Positions 17,691 through 26,202 of a stretch of 64,000 bases of DNA are shown here, piece by piece. The number at the start of each line of letters is the position of its first letter. The stretch's first letter is position 1. Below the pieces are notes generated by a model. That model saw nothing but the letters and a program-made list of their open reading frames with translations. It was not told the origin of the DNA and ran no database searches. Source of the DNA: Bradyrhizobium sp. 1 (GTDB lineage Bacteria; Pseudomonadota; Alphaproteobacteria; Rhizobiales; Xanthobacteraceae); NCBI RefSeq assembly GCF_023073315.1, contig NZ_JADPJH010000033.1, positions 480,891-544,890 of the forward strand, written 5' to 3'. A program made the position numbers and the translations under genes.

Positions 17691-18440
17691 CTATTTTCGA
17701 GATTTTAGGACAGGAGCTAGTGCACGCCCGGACGCTGCGGCTTTGCCCAGGAAGGCTTCGCGTACGTGCTCGTTCTTGGCTATTTCCGCGGCTGGCCCTT
17801 CTAGTTCGACTCGGCCGTGGGTCAGCACATAGGCCCTGTCCGAGAACCGTAGGGCCGCTCTCGCGTTCTGTTCGACCAGCAGGATTGAGATACCCTGCTC
17901 CCGCAGCTGGCGCAGCGTCGCGAAGATTTCCTCGACGATCAGTGGCGCCAGCCCCATGGACGGCTCATCTAAGAGCAAGACCCTTGGCCGCGCCATCAGC
18001 GCTCTTCCGATTGCCAGCATCTGCTGCTCACCGCCAGACAAAAGTCCGGCATATTGCGTCCGCCGCTCCAGAAGTCGCGGGAAAAGAGAGTAGACCCTGT
18101 CGATATCTTGGCCGAGCTCTTCGTTCCGTCGGACATACGCCCCTAGAAGCAAGTTCTCCTCGACCGACATCCGGACAAAGATTTGTCGACCTTCTGGGAC
18201 CTGAACGATCCGACGGCGTACCACTCTCTCTGGCCGGAGACCGCCTATGGATTCGCCGTCGAACAGGATATGTCCGGACGCCACTGGGACGACCCCGGAG
18301 ATCGCATTCAGGAGTGTGGATTTGCCGGCCCCGTTCGCACCGATAAGGCAGACGAGTTCACGATCGTTCAACCTGAGCGAACCATCCTCAAGCCCGACTA
18401 CGGCGCCGTAGCAAACGCGAACGGCCTCAAGCAACAGCAT
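17691..18440 (-). CDS. livF: ABC transporter ATPase LivF, set 2
   Basis: A 249-aa ATPase. The frame is open to 18479, but ATG 18440 gives the family start LLLEAVRVCYGAVVGLE and overlaps the livG end by 14 bases. Walker A GANGAGKST, LLSGGEQQMLAIGRAL and LLLDEPSMGLAP are intact. The C-terminus (GKAAASGRALAPVLKSRK) is slightly longer than in set 1. Confidence 0.92.
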   Translation of the reverse strand: MLLLEAVRVCYGAVVGLEDGSLRLNDRELVCLIGANGAGKSTLLNAISGVVPVASGHILFDGESIGGLRPERVVRRRIVQVPEGRQIFVRMSVEENLLLGAYVRRNEELGQDIDRVYSLFPRLLERRTQYAGLLSGGEQQMLAIGRALMARPRVLLLDEPSMGLAPLIVEEIFATLRQLREQGISILLVEQNARAALRFSDRAYVLTHGRVELEGPAAEIAKNEHVREAFLGKAAASGRALAPVLKSRK

Positions 18441-19209
18441 CGGCTGCCTCCGCGCCTTTTCCGAGATAGGCCTCAACAACTGCGGGATCGTTCTGAACCT
18501 GATCTGGCGTCCCTTGCGATAGGAGCTGCCCGAAATTCATCACGATCACTTGGTCCGAAATGCCCATGACGAGATTCATGTCATGCTCCACGAGCAGAAC
18601 CGTCGTGCCTCCTTCGCGCAGTTCGCAAATCAGCTGCGCCATCGTTTCGGACTCTTGATTATTTAGGCCTGCCGCCGGCTCATCCAAAAGAAGCATGTCA
18701 ACGCCGGAAGCGATGGCGCGAGCAATTTCGACACGGCGTTGCCATCCGTAAGGAAGCTCCGCGGCCACGCGACCACTATACGATGCCGGCACGCCAGCGC
18801 GGTCGAGGGCCGCCATTGCTCTGTTCCGAAGATCTTTCTCTTCAGCCACCACCGATGGCGCCCGCAACAAAGCGGCAAGCCAAGTGCTCCGACCGACCCG
18901 ATGCGCTCCTACCATCACCGTTTCAAGGACCGTCATGCCTTCGAACATCTGCAAATTCTGATAAGTCCGGGTCATGCCATTTGAGGCAATCGAATGAGGA
19001 CTCCGACCGGTAATGTCTGCTCCCTTGAGCAAAACACGTCCAGCCGTCGGCCGCAAAACCCCGGTGATCAGGTTCAACGCAGTTGTCTTGCCCGCTCCAT
19101 TTGGGCCGATTAGCGCGGTGATCGAATTCCGCCGGACCTGGATGGAGAGCGCATTGACCGCGACCAGGCCCGCGAAATTCTTTGTCAGTGCTTCCACTGA
19201 GAGAATCAT
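18427..19209 (-). CDS. livG: ABC transporter ATPase LivG, set 2
   Basis: A 260-aa ATPase with [36 protein letters not shown] and LVEHDMNLV. The sequence and order parallel set 1. It overlaps the livM stop by 4 bases (ATGA). Confidence 0.92.
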   Translation of the reverse strand: MILSVEALTKNFAGLVAVNALSIQVRRNSITALIGPNGAGKTTALNLITGVLRPTAGRVLLKGADITGRSPHSIASNGMTRTYQNLQMFEGMTVLETVMVGAHRVGRSTWLAALLRAPSVVAEEKDLRNRAMAALDRAGVPASYSGRVAAELPYGWQRRVEIARAIASGVDMLLLDEPAAGLNNQESETMAQLICELREGGTTVLLVEHDMNLVMGISDQVIVMNFGQLLSQGTPDQVQNDPAVVEAYLGKGAEAADAVA

Positions 19210-20177
19210 GTCGGCTTCCGCCGCGAAATGAGCTTCTGAGATGCTTCGATCATTGCTTGAAACAGCCCCTCAGGCATGATCATCACGATGATCACCATGG
19301 CGACCCCATAAGCAAATAGTTTGTAGTCCTCGAACCTATCGAGGAGGCTCGGAAGCACGGTCACTAGGGTCGCGCCAAGGAGGGCTCCCCACACTGATCG
19401 AACAGACCCCACAATAACCATGACAAGAAGTTCGATCGAAAGATTGAACCCAAATGCGCTTGAATTGAATGAACGCAGGAAGAAGGCAAACAGCCCTCCT
19501 GCCACGCCTGTGATGCCAGCTGAAATAGCCAGCGCCATCGCCTTGTAGGCGACCACCGAAATTCCGAGCCCATCGGCCGCAATTTCGGAACTACCAAGAG
19601 CTTTAAGCGCTCGGCCAAAGCGAGAGTGGACGAGGTTGAGAACGAACAGGGCGACGATAGCGAGCGAAGTGGCACAGACCCAGTACATGGATCTGGTGTC
19701 ACCAAGACGCCAGCCAAGCACGCTAAAGGGCGCCGACGAGAACCCGGGATCGAGACCGCCTGTAATGCCGCGCATCTGCCCGAAAAGAATGTAGGCAATG
19801 ATCCCGAAGGCGAGCGATGCCATCGCAAAATAAAGATCTGAAAGACGTAGGAGAGGACGCGCAATCAACCAGCCAATCACGCCTGCGGCCATCGCTCCGA
19901 TCATCAGCGCGAGGACAGGTTCGACGTTCAGGTTCGTCGCCAGATTGGCCGAGACATATGCGCCAATGCCAAAGAAGGCCGACTGACCGAGGGAGATGAG
20001 GCCGGCATAGCCCATCAAAACTGTCAATCCGACCGAGGCGATGCCAAAGATCATGCAAAGGTTGATGACGGTGAGGTAGTACGAGTTTTGGACAAGCGAG
20101 CCAATAGCGATCTCTAGTACGATCAGAATTCCGAGACCGATCAGATTGCAGTGATAGGAGTCCAAGCGCTGCAACAT
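19206..20177 (-). CDS. livM: Branched-chain-type ABC permease LivM, set 2
   Basis: A 323-aa permease, the same length as the set 1 LivM, with shared blocks such as TGGLDPGF, HSRFGRALKAL and FNLSIELLV. This indicates an old duplication of the whole transporter. It starts two bases after livH. Confidence 0.92.
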   Translation of the reverse strand: MLQRLDSYHCNLIGLGILIVLEIAIGSLVQNSYYLTVINLCMIFGIASVGLTVLMGYAGLISLGQSAFFGIGAYVSANLATNLNVEPVLALMIGAMAAGVIGWLIARPLLRLSDLYFAMASLAFGIIAYILFGQMRGITGGLDPGFSSAPFSVLGWRLGDTRSMYWVCATSLAIVALFVLNLVHSRFGRALKALGSSEIAADGLGISVVAYKAMALAISAGITGVAGGLFAFFLRSFNSSAFGFNLSIELLVMVIVGSVRSVWGALLGATLVTVLPSLLDRFEDYKLFAYGVAMVIIVMIMPEGLFQAMIEASQKLISRRKPT

Positions 20178-20179
20178 CT

Positions 20180-21049
20180 TTAGACTCTCTTTAGCTGGGG
20201 AGAGCCGAAGATGCCCGACGGCCGGAGCAACAACATGATGATGAGGAGAGCGAGCGCAATGGCGTCTTTGTACGCGGACGCAACGTAGCCCGCTGACAAA
20301 GATTCGATAGTGCCGATCAGTACTCCTCCAACGATGGCACCGATCGGATTTCCTAGCCCCCCGAGAATGGCAGCGGCAAATCCTTTGATCCCAAAGAACA
20401 AGCCGATGTCGTAACTCGCTGAAGCTAGGGGCGCGATCAATGCGCCCGCCATAGCCCCGAGGGCGCCAGCCATCAAAAACGCGACCATTGAGATCAGGCG
20501 AGGCGAAATTCCCATCAAAGTCGCGGCTCTAGGGTTCTCAGCGGTGGCACGCATTGCCCTGCCCAGCCAAGTTATATTCAATAGGTACCAGAGGCCGACT
20601 GACACCGTGATAAGAGCGAGCCCAATCCAGACGCCCTGCCCCGCCAGGTGCGCACCGAAGACGTTCACGGGAGAAATGCCCCCCAAGCCGTCGGGAAAGT
20701 ACACATCTTTGCCTATCGTGAACTCGACAGCTCCACGGAGGACAATTCCCGCGCCGATGGTCAGCATAACCAGTGTGATGTGCGATCGGCGTCGAGCTCT
20801 TTGGAGGATGAGACTATCGACCAGCACCGCTACGCAACCCACGAGCATCATCGACGCGGGTAGCGCGAGGATCGGTGGGAAGCCGGACTTCAAAATCAGC
20901 GCCGCGGAAATGACGCCGCCCATCATAATGAACTCGCCATGAGCGAAGTTCACTATGCCGGCCGAATTGTAGACAATGGTAAAGCCAAGCGCCACGAGTG
21001 CGTAGATACATCCCGTGGTAAGGCCAGCTACTACAATCTGAACAGCCAT
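20180..21049 (-). CDS. livH: Branched-chain-type ABC permease LivH, set 2
   Basis: A 289-aa permease (TTGCIYALVALGFTIVYNSA, NPIGAIVGGVLIG). No binding-protein gene is adjacent. The paralogous receptor at 31964-33133 is the likely partner. 241 bases separate it from the cupin gene upstream, with no operator copy seen between, so a shared transcript from the cupin promoter is plausible. Confidence 0.91.
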   Translation of the reverse strand: MAVQIVVAGLTTGCIYALVALGFTIVYNSAGIVNFAHGEFIMMGGVISAALILKSGFPPILALPASMMLVGCVAVLVDSLILQRARRRSHITLVMLTIGAGIVLRGAVEFTIGKDVYFPDGLGGISPVNVFGAHLAGQGVWIGLALITVSVGLWYLLNITWLGRAMRATAENPRAATLMGISPRLISMVAFLMAGALGAMAGALIAPLASASYDIGLFFGIKGFAAAILGGLGNPIGAIVGGVLIGTIESLSAGYVASAYKDAIALALLIIMLLLRPSGIFGSPQLKRV

Positions 21050-21290
21050 TCACCGGGTCCTCTACAGCTTGTGCATCGTCGAACGTTTGCGTCGGTATAA
21101 TTGCGTCTTCCTCGAAGCCTCCAACTCGGCGGCAGGGTACTTTCAATTGCGCGGCTTGCGCCCTGAGGTTGGACGGCGAAATCACCCCTGCAGAACCGGC
21201 GATCCAGCATGGCGGTCACGCATTGATTGCGCGGGAGCGAGCTTGGCGCTCCGGTAGTGCACGCCGACTACAAGCGCCGCTCGATCTGGA

Positions 21291-21743
21291 TTAGCTCTTC
21301 TTTCCACGGCGAGCGGCCGCAGCCGCGATTTCCGAGAAGCCGGCGAGCGATTCATTCGGAACGTCCGGAAGATTGATGACGATGTTCTCTGGCGTCCGGG
21401 TCGTCAGCCACACAAGATCGTCATCGTGGCTCAGATTGACTTCCACGTGCGGCATGTGAGGCGGCACGAAGACAAAATCGCCCTCCTCCATGTCGACCCA
21501 TTCCGAATAGTTCTCGCCGAAGTAAATTCGACCGCGACCATGAAGGACATAACCACCCGTCTCAGCCTCGCCGTGGTGATGGGGCAAAGATCGGAAGCCA
21601 GGCTCATTGCTAACTTTACCGAACCAGATCTTGGTAGCGGGCGTATGTTGCCGGCTCACACCGGACACGCGTACGGCTCCGCCGGACTGGCCCGTCTGCT
21701 CACTGAGCTCATTTTTGCGGGTAACAACCGGTACAGCGCTCAT
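21291..21743 (-). CDS. Single-domain cupin protein
   Basis: A 150-aa cupin. Motif 1 is PHHHGEAETGGYVLHGRG (metal-type His, His and Glu present) and motif 2 is GDFVFVPPHMPHVEVN, so a metal centre is likely. The frame is open to 21938, but the ATG at 21743 has GAGGCTGGG upstream and sits just downstream of an operator at 21766-21779 that the longer version would bury. The small size fits a dioxygenase, isomerase or sensor-like cupin. No reaction can be assigned. It is the first gene of the leftward Liv set 2 group. Confidence 0.8.
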   Translation of the reverse strand: MSAVPVVTRKNELSEQTGQSGGAVRVSGVSRQHTPATKIWFGKVSNEPGFRSLPHHHGEAETGGYVLHGRGRIYFGENYSEWVDMEEGDFVFVPPHMPHVEVNLSHDDDLVWLTTRTPENIVINLPDVPNESLAGFSEIAAAAARRGKKS

Positions 21744-21765
21744 CCCAGCCTCGTCTGCAATAACT

Positions 21766-21779
21766 AACAAACAACCGTT
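21766..21779. promoter_or_regulatory. Regional operator
   Basis: AACAA-ACAA-CCGTT (9 of 10 arm bases), 22 bases upstream of the cupin ATG. Its extended sequence CTAACAAACAACCGTT is almost identical to the reverse complement of the site at 3574. Confidence 0.62.
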
Positions 21780-22143
21780 TACACACCGCGCACGCGGGCT
21801 GTCAAGCATTCTTGGTTGCGCCCTCTGCGCGGAATAGCCGTCGGAGGTGCCGAAGGTTCTCAGATTATTCTGTATTTTAGAATACGGTCTCCACCACCAA
21901 TGAAAGGCTTCGACCTGGGACTTCCCGAATAACGGCAAGGGGACTACGCGGCCGCCATTAGGTACCCGGCAATCTTAATTTGATTGAAGCGAATTGGCAG
22001 GGGCCCGAAGGGAGCTTTTTGACAAGACTTCCGAACGTCCGCGCCAGCCTGACTATAACGGAACGCTTGAAACGGCAGTGATCACAAGCCGCACCAAACC
22101 CGTCGGGAGGGATCTCAACAAAGCTCCCAATCTTGACGGTATG
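21780..22143. other. Intergenic stretch without recognisable gene
   Basis: About 360 bases between the operator upstream of the cupin gene and the end of the TetR gene. I see no coding potential on either strand beyond antisense shadows, and no clear terminator. Confidence 0.5.
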
Positions 22144-22800
22144 CTAGACGGCTTCGCTCTTGGCTCGCGCAGCTCTTGGAGGGCCGGGGTGCGGGCGATC
22201 TTGAGGCACCTCGTCAACACCGAGAAGCCGGAAAGTCATTCGCATATGGAGGTCAACGATGTTTGCCTGACTAAGCCGCCCGTCATCGTTGTACCAGCTA
22301 GCGACGCCGGACAACATCGACAATATGGCAAAAGTTGCGACTCGCGGATCCTCCGCTTTGAAAAGCTTCTTCTTGACCCCCTCTTTGATCAGATCGGTCA
22401 AGATGGAAGAATAGCGGTCGCGGAGATCCGTGATGATCTTGCGATGTTTGGCAGACAAGCTTCGCAGCTCGAGATTGCCAATAATCACTTCCTCTTTTTG
22501 TTCGGTATGAAAGCGGATGTGAAGCTCGATCAGCTTCTTCAGCCGTTCCACCACGCCGGAGGTCTTCGAACTCGCTCGTTCAAGATCTCCGAGCATGAGC
22601 TCAAGATGCTCTCTGAGCAGATTAAAAAGGAAGTCGTCCTTGCTCTTGATATAGTTGTAGAGCGATCCTGCCTGAATGCCCACCTCGTCTGCGACTTTGC
22701 GTAAGCTCGCGGCGCGAAAACCATGCTGAGCGATCATTTGAACCGCAGCGCGACGGATCAGCTTTTCCGTAGTCTCTCGCTTAAATCCAGCGCGACGCAT
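22144..22800 (-). CDS. TetR/AcrR family transcriptional regulator, candidate master repressor
   Basis: A 218-aa repressor with an N-terminal TetR helix-turn-helix (SLRKVADEVGIQAGSLYNYI, about residues 31-50). Its ligand domain resembles the KstR2/TetR_C_24 type (HIRFHTEQKEEVIIGNLELR), a group that senses acyl-CoA intermediates. The ATG at 22800 has AAGGAG upstream. It follows the SDR gene by 13 bases and is co-transcribed with it. It is the only TetR gene in the window, and the repeated near-palindromic operators of regions 2-4 suit a TetR dimer. No operator copy is obvious upstream of its own transcript, so autoregulation is uncertain. Confidence 0.88.
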   Translation of the reverse strand: MRRAGFKRETTEKLIRRAAVQMIAQHGFRAASLRKVADEVGIQAGSLYNYIKSKDDFLFNLLREHLELMLGDLERASSKTSGVVERLKKLIELHIRFHTEQKEEVIIGNLELRSLSAKHRKIITDLRDRYSSILTDLIKEGVKKKLFKAEDPRVATFAILSMLSGVASWYNDDGRLSQANIVDLHMRMTFRLLGVDEVPQDRPHPGPPRAARAKSEAV

Positions 22801-22813
22801 TCGGCATTTCTCC

Positions 22814-23566
22814 TTAGACTGCCAGATATCCACCGTCGACGGGGAGAGTTACCCCAGTAATGTAGCTCGCAGCCGACGAGGCGAGAAAAACGACCGCTCC
22901 CTGCAGTTCCTCAGGACGTCCGATGCGTCGCATGGGAACGTGGGACAGAATACCTTTGAGAGCCTTCTCGCTCTTCTGGACGGCGTCGGTCATGGGCGTA
23001 TTGATCAATCCAGGCGCGATTGCATTGACGCGGATACCGTAGATTGCGAGCTCAACCGCGAGCGCCTTGGTCAGCTGCAAGATCGCTCCCTTCGAGGTAA
23101 CGTAACTTACAGCAGCTGATCCGCCGACAAACGACTGAATGGACCCGACGTTGACGATACACCCCTTCGAAGCTTTCAAAGCTTCCAGAAAGGCCGCAAC
23201 GAGGTTGTAAGGTCCATCGATGTTGATCGACCTCGTCCGTTCCCAACGATCCCGCGCACCAGGCTCGTCCATCCGCCCCGCGAGCAGAACGCCCGCGTTA
23301 TTGACCAAGATATCGATGTTGCCGACTTCCTTGGCAACTCGCGTCGCCAACAGCTCACAGGCCGACGGACTGGCAACGTCAAGTTGAAAGGACCAACTTC
23401 GTCCGCCAAGATCCTTGATGAGAGCGGTAGACTCCGAAGCGCTCCCCTCGTCTACGTCTGTCACGATCACTGCAGCGCCCGCAGACGCCAGTCCTACCGC
23501 GATAGCCCTACCATTCCCTCGGCCGGCCCCGGTAACCAGAGCTGTGCGTCCGTCAAGACTTACCAA
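22814..23566 (-). CDS. SDR family oxidoreductase (paralogue of 30617-31378)
   Basis: A classical short-chain dehydrogenase of about 250 aa with nucleotide-binding TGAGRGNG, NNAG, catalytic Tyr/Lys in SYVTSKGAILQ, and C-terminus [16 protein letters not shown]. No ATG is available. TTG at 23566 gives VSLDGRTALVTGAG, which lines up with the paralogue. TTG 23611 is an alternative. It shares the unusual block VNVGSIQSFV with the SDR at 30617, so the two are recent duplicates. It probably oxidises or reduces a hydroxyacyl intermediate. It heads a two-gene transcript with the TetR gene. Confidence 0.87.
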   Translation of the reverse strand: MVSLDGRTALVTGAGRGNGRAIAVGLASAGAAVIVTDVDEGSASESTALIKDLGGRSWSFQLDVASPSACELLATRVAKEVGNIDILVNNAGVLLAGRMDEPGARDRWERTRSINIDGPYNLVAAFLEALKASKGCIVNVGSIQSFVGGSAAVSYVTSKGAILQLTKALAVELAIYGIRVNAIAPGLINTPMTDAVQKSEKALKGILSHVPMRRIGRPEELQGAVVFLASSAASYITGVTLPVDGGYLAV

Positions 23567-23772
23567 GCTAACCAAGAGATGTTCCGATTTGATTTTCCCA
23601 GAGAATCTCAAGAGATACTTTAGGCAATATAGCCCTTCAGTTCCGGGCTGTAAAACGGCCGATCTCTGAGCTAGACGCGAATCTCAGTAGATTCAAGGGG
23701 AAAGCAGAGCAATGACGTACGAACGCCCGTTTGGAAGGGCGCCCAAGCTGGCCGGAGCAGTGCCGCCTCGAA

Positions 23773-24723
23773 TCACCGTTTTCGGGATGCCAAAGCATCC
23801 TTGCCTGCACGCATCACCTTTCCAGGTAGGGGATGGCCGACTATCCGTTCCGCCATTCGAGCACATTCAACGAGCCGACCGAGGTCCACCCCAGTCTCAA
23901 TGCCCATCTCATGACACATATAGACGAGGTCCTCGGTACAGATGTTGCCGGCGGCTCCCTTGTGACCGGCAAAAGGACACCCACCAAGACCGGCGCAAGA
24001 GCTATCAAATTGGTCCACGCCGAGCCGCAAAGCGGCATAAGCATTAGCAATTCCCGTTCCCCGGGTGTCATGGAGATGGAGGCCTATCCTCAGATCTGGC
24101 CATTTGTCGCGCAGGGCGCCAATCCGCTGCTCCATGGAAAGTGGCGTGCCGTGTCCCACCGTATCAGCCAGGTACACGCCCCTTAAGGTTACCCCGTTTT
24201 CCGCAGCGAGCGAAAGCAGCGTTTCCGTCATCTTGACGACCTGGTCGATCGGAACCTCGCCTTCGAAGTTGCAGCCGAAAGCAGTCATGACGTAACCCCA
24301 CTCTACGGGTACATTGTGCTCCCGGTAGATGGCCAGCCAATCCCGCTGTTCCTCGATTGTCCGTTCGATGGTCATTCCCGTGTTTTTGACGCTGAATGTG
24401 TTCGACGCCGTGATCCGAATTGCTCCAACTACATCCAATGGCAACTGGAGGGCACGGAGCAGCCCTTTCTTGTTCAACCAAAGGCCCGTGTATCTGACGT
24501 TCGGAACCCGTTTGATTGACCGGGCGACTTCATCTGCGTCTTTCATCCCCGGCACACGTTCCGGATTGACATAAGAGACGCAATCGATTTGACGCAGCCC
24601 CGTTTCCGCAAGCGCTTCGATGAATTCGACCTTCAGACGCGTATCGATCTGCGCCTTCTCAATTTGAAATCCCTCTCGTGGGCCTTCTTCGTGAATGTGA
24701 ATAACGCGAGGCAGATCGGACAT
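23773..24723 (-). CDS. Hydroxymethylglutaryl-CoA lyase family protein
   Basis: A DRE-TIM metallolyase of 316 aa that would split HMG-CoA or a homologue into acetyl-CoA and an acetoacetate-type acid. Visible family marks are the N-terminal EEGPREGFQ, the metal-binding HLHDTRGTG, and the flexible-loop Cys in AGLGGCPFAG. It is the last gene of the carboxylase operon, 60 bases after the biotin carboxylase gene. With the methylglutaconyl-type hydratase at 29674 this completes a Liu/Atu-like sequence of carboxylation, hydration and cleavage. Confidence 0.87.
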   Translation of the reverse strand: MSDLPRVIHIHEEGPREGFQIEKAQIDTRLKVEFIEALAETGLRQIDCVSYVNPERVPGMKDADEVARSIKRVPNVRYTGLWLNKKGLLRALQLPLDVVGAIRITASNTFSVKNTGMTIERTIEEQRDWLAIYREHNVPVEWGYVMTAFGCNFEGEVPIDQVVKMTETLLSLAAENGVTLRGVYLADTVGHGTPLSMEQRIGALRDKWPDLRIGLHLHDTRGTGIANAYAALRLGVDQFDSSCAGLGGCPFAGHKGAAGNICTEDLVYMCHEMGIETGVDLGRLVECARMAERIVGHPLPGKVMRAGKDALASRKR

Positions 24724-24783
24724 TGAAGGTGCCTGTACTTTGAGCGGTAACGGTCTTTCGGCGTAGTGACGTTTCTAGCGGAC

Positions 24784-26175
24784 CTAGGCCTTGGCCATTT
24801 CCGACGACGAAGTCGCCTGAGCGATCAACTCATCATGGTGCGCATCTAAGAACGACGTGCTTAGCTCTGCCGACTCAAACTTCGGGTGCGTGATGATCGC
24901 CCTCAGATAGTCTTTGTTCGTCGCAATTCCCCCGATCTCAATTTGACTCAGCGCCGAGGAAAGCAACCCGATCGCGTCCGATCGCGTCTGTCCTAATGCC
25001 ATCACCTTCATCACCATCGGGTCATAAAACGGTGGAACGGTCGCTCCGGACACGAGTCCGGTATCGACACGGACCCCCGCCATGTGCGGGACACTGAGGT
25101 GCGTGATCTTGCCCGGCGAGGGAAAGAACTTGCGGGATGGATTCTCGGCGTAGATTCGTGCCTCGACCGCGTGTCCGCTCGCTTTGATCGCGGATTGTGA
25201 CAAGGCAGATGCTACATCTCGTCCCAACGCGTGTTCAATTTGAGCGGCCACAAGGTCCACGCCGGTCACCAACTCGGTTACACCGTGCTCGACTTGAATA
25301 CGCGTGTTCATTTCGAGGAAGTAGAACTCTTGCCGCTCCGCGTCATAGAGAAACTCGATCGTCCCGGCTCCATCATACCGGCATGAGGCCGCCAGATTGA
25401 CGGAAACGCGAGCCATTTCCTCGCGAGTACATTCGCTCAGTCCAGGGGCCAGCGCCTCCTCGATGACTTTCTGATGCCTCCTCTGAACGGAGCAGTCTCG
25501 ATCGAAGAGGTGGACAGCCTCTCCGTTTCCAAAGCCGAACACCTGGACTTCCACGTGGCGGGCGGTCCGCACGTACCGTTCACAATAGACAGCCCCATCG
25601 CCGAACGCCCGCACGGCGAGACCACTGGTTGCGGTGACGGCGGCAATCAAGTCTTCCGATCGTTCCACCAAGCGCATGCCAATACCACCGCCACCGGCAG
25701 TTGCCTTAACGAGCAGCGGAAAACCGATCTTCGCACCAGCGGCGATGATTTCCTCTTGGTCGTCTGACAGCTTGTCTGACCCAGGCAGCACGGGCACGCC
25801 AGCCGCAACGGCCATTTGTCTCGCGCGATGCTTGTCGCCCATGGCCAGGATCGTCTCCGGTTTGGGCCCGACAAAAACAATTCCAGCTCGAGCGCAACGG
25901 TCAGCGAATTCTGCATTCTCAGCCAAAAAGCCATAGCCAGGGTGTATTAGATTGGCTCCGACCTCGCGCGCTGCAAAAAGTACAGCCTCCTGATTGAGAT
26001 AGGACTCCTTGGCCTGGGGACCACCAACAAATCTCGCCTCGTCAGCCAGCTTGACGTGCAACGCGTCCTCGTCCGCTTTAGAATAGACGGCGACGGTCGG
26101 AATTCCGATGGATTGCGCAGCGCGAATAATGCGGCAGGCGATTTCACCTCGATTGGCGATCAGCAGCTTGTTCAT
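24784..26175 (-). CDS. Acyl-CoA carboxylase biotin carboxylase subunit
   Basis: A 463-aa ATP-grasp biotin carboxylase without a fused carrier domain. It has the N-terminal ANRGEIACRIIRAA, the Gly-rich ATP loop KATAGGGGIGMR, and EMNTRIQVEHGVTE near residue 290, where the usual Pro after EH is Gly. It is flanked by a ligase and the HMG-CoA lyase gene. It works with the 70-aa carrier at 27774 and the transferase at 27996. Leucine- and terpene-pathway enzymes normally fuse carrier and carboxylase in one chain of about 660 aa, so this split form is notable. Confidence 0.9.
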   Translation of the reverse strand: MNKLLIANRGEIACRIIRAAQSIGIPTVAVYSKADEDALHVKLADEARFVGGPQAKESYLNQEAVLFAAREVGANLIHPGYGFLAENAEFADRCARAGIVFVGPKPETILAMGDKHRARQMAVAAGVPVLPGSDKLSDDQEEIIAAGAKIGFPLLVKATAGGGGIGMRLVERSEDLIAAVTATSGLAVRAFGDGAVYCERYVRTARHVEVQVFGFGNGEAVHLFDRDCSVQRRHQKVIEEALAPGLSECTREEMARVSVNLAASCRYDGAGTIEFLYDAERQEFYFLEMNTRIQVEHGVTELVTGVDLVAAQIEHALGRDVASALSQSAIKASGHAVEARIYAENPSRKFFPSPGKITHLSVPHMAGVRVDTGLVSGATVPPFYDPMVMKVMALGQTRSDAIGLLSSALSQIEIGGIATNKDYLRAIITHPKFESAELSTSFLDAHHDELIAQATSSSEMAKA

Positions 26176-26202
26176 GGCGACTCTTCTACCTCCGAACGGC
26201 GT

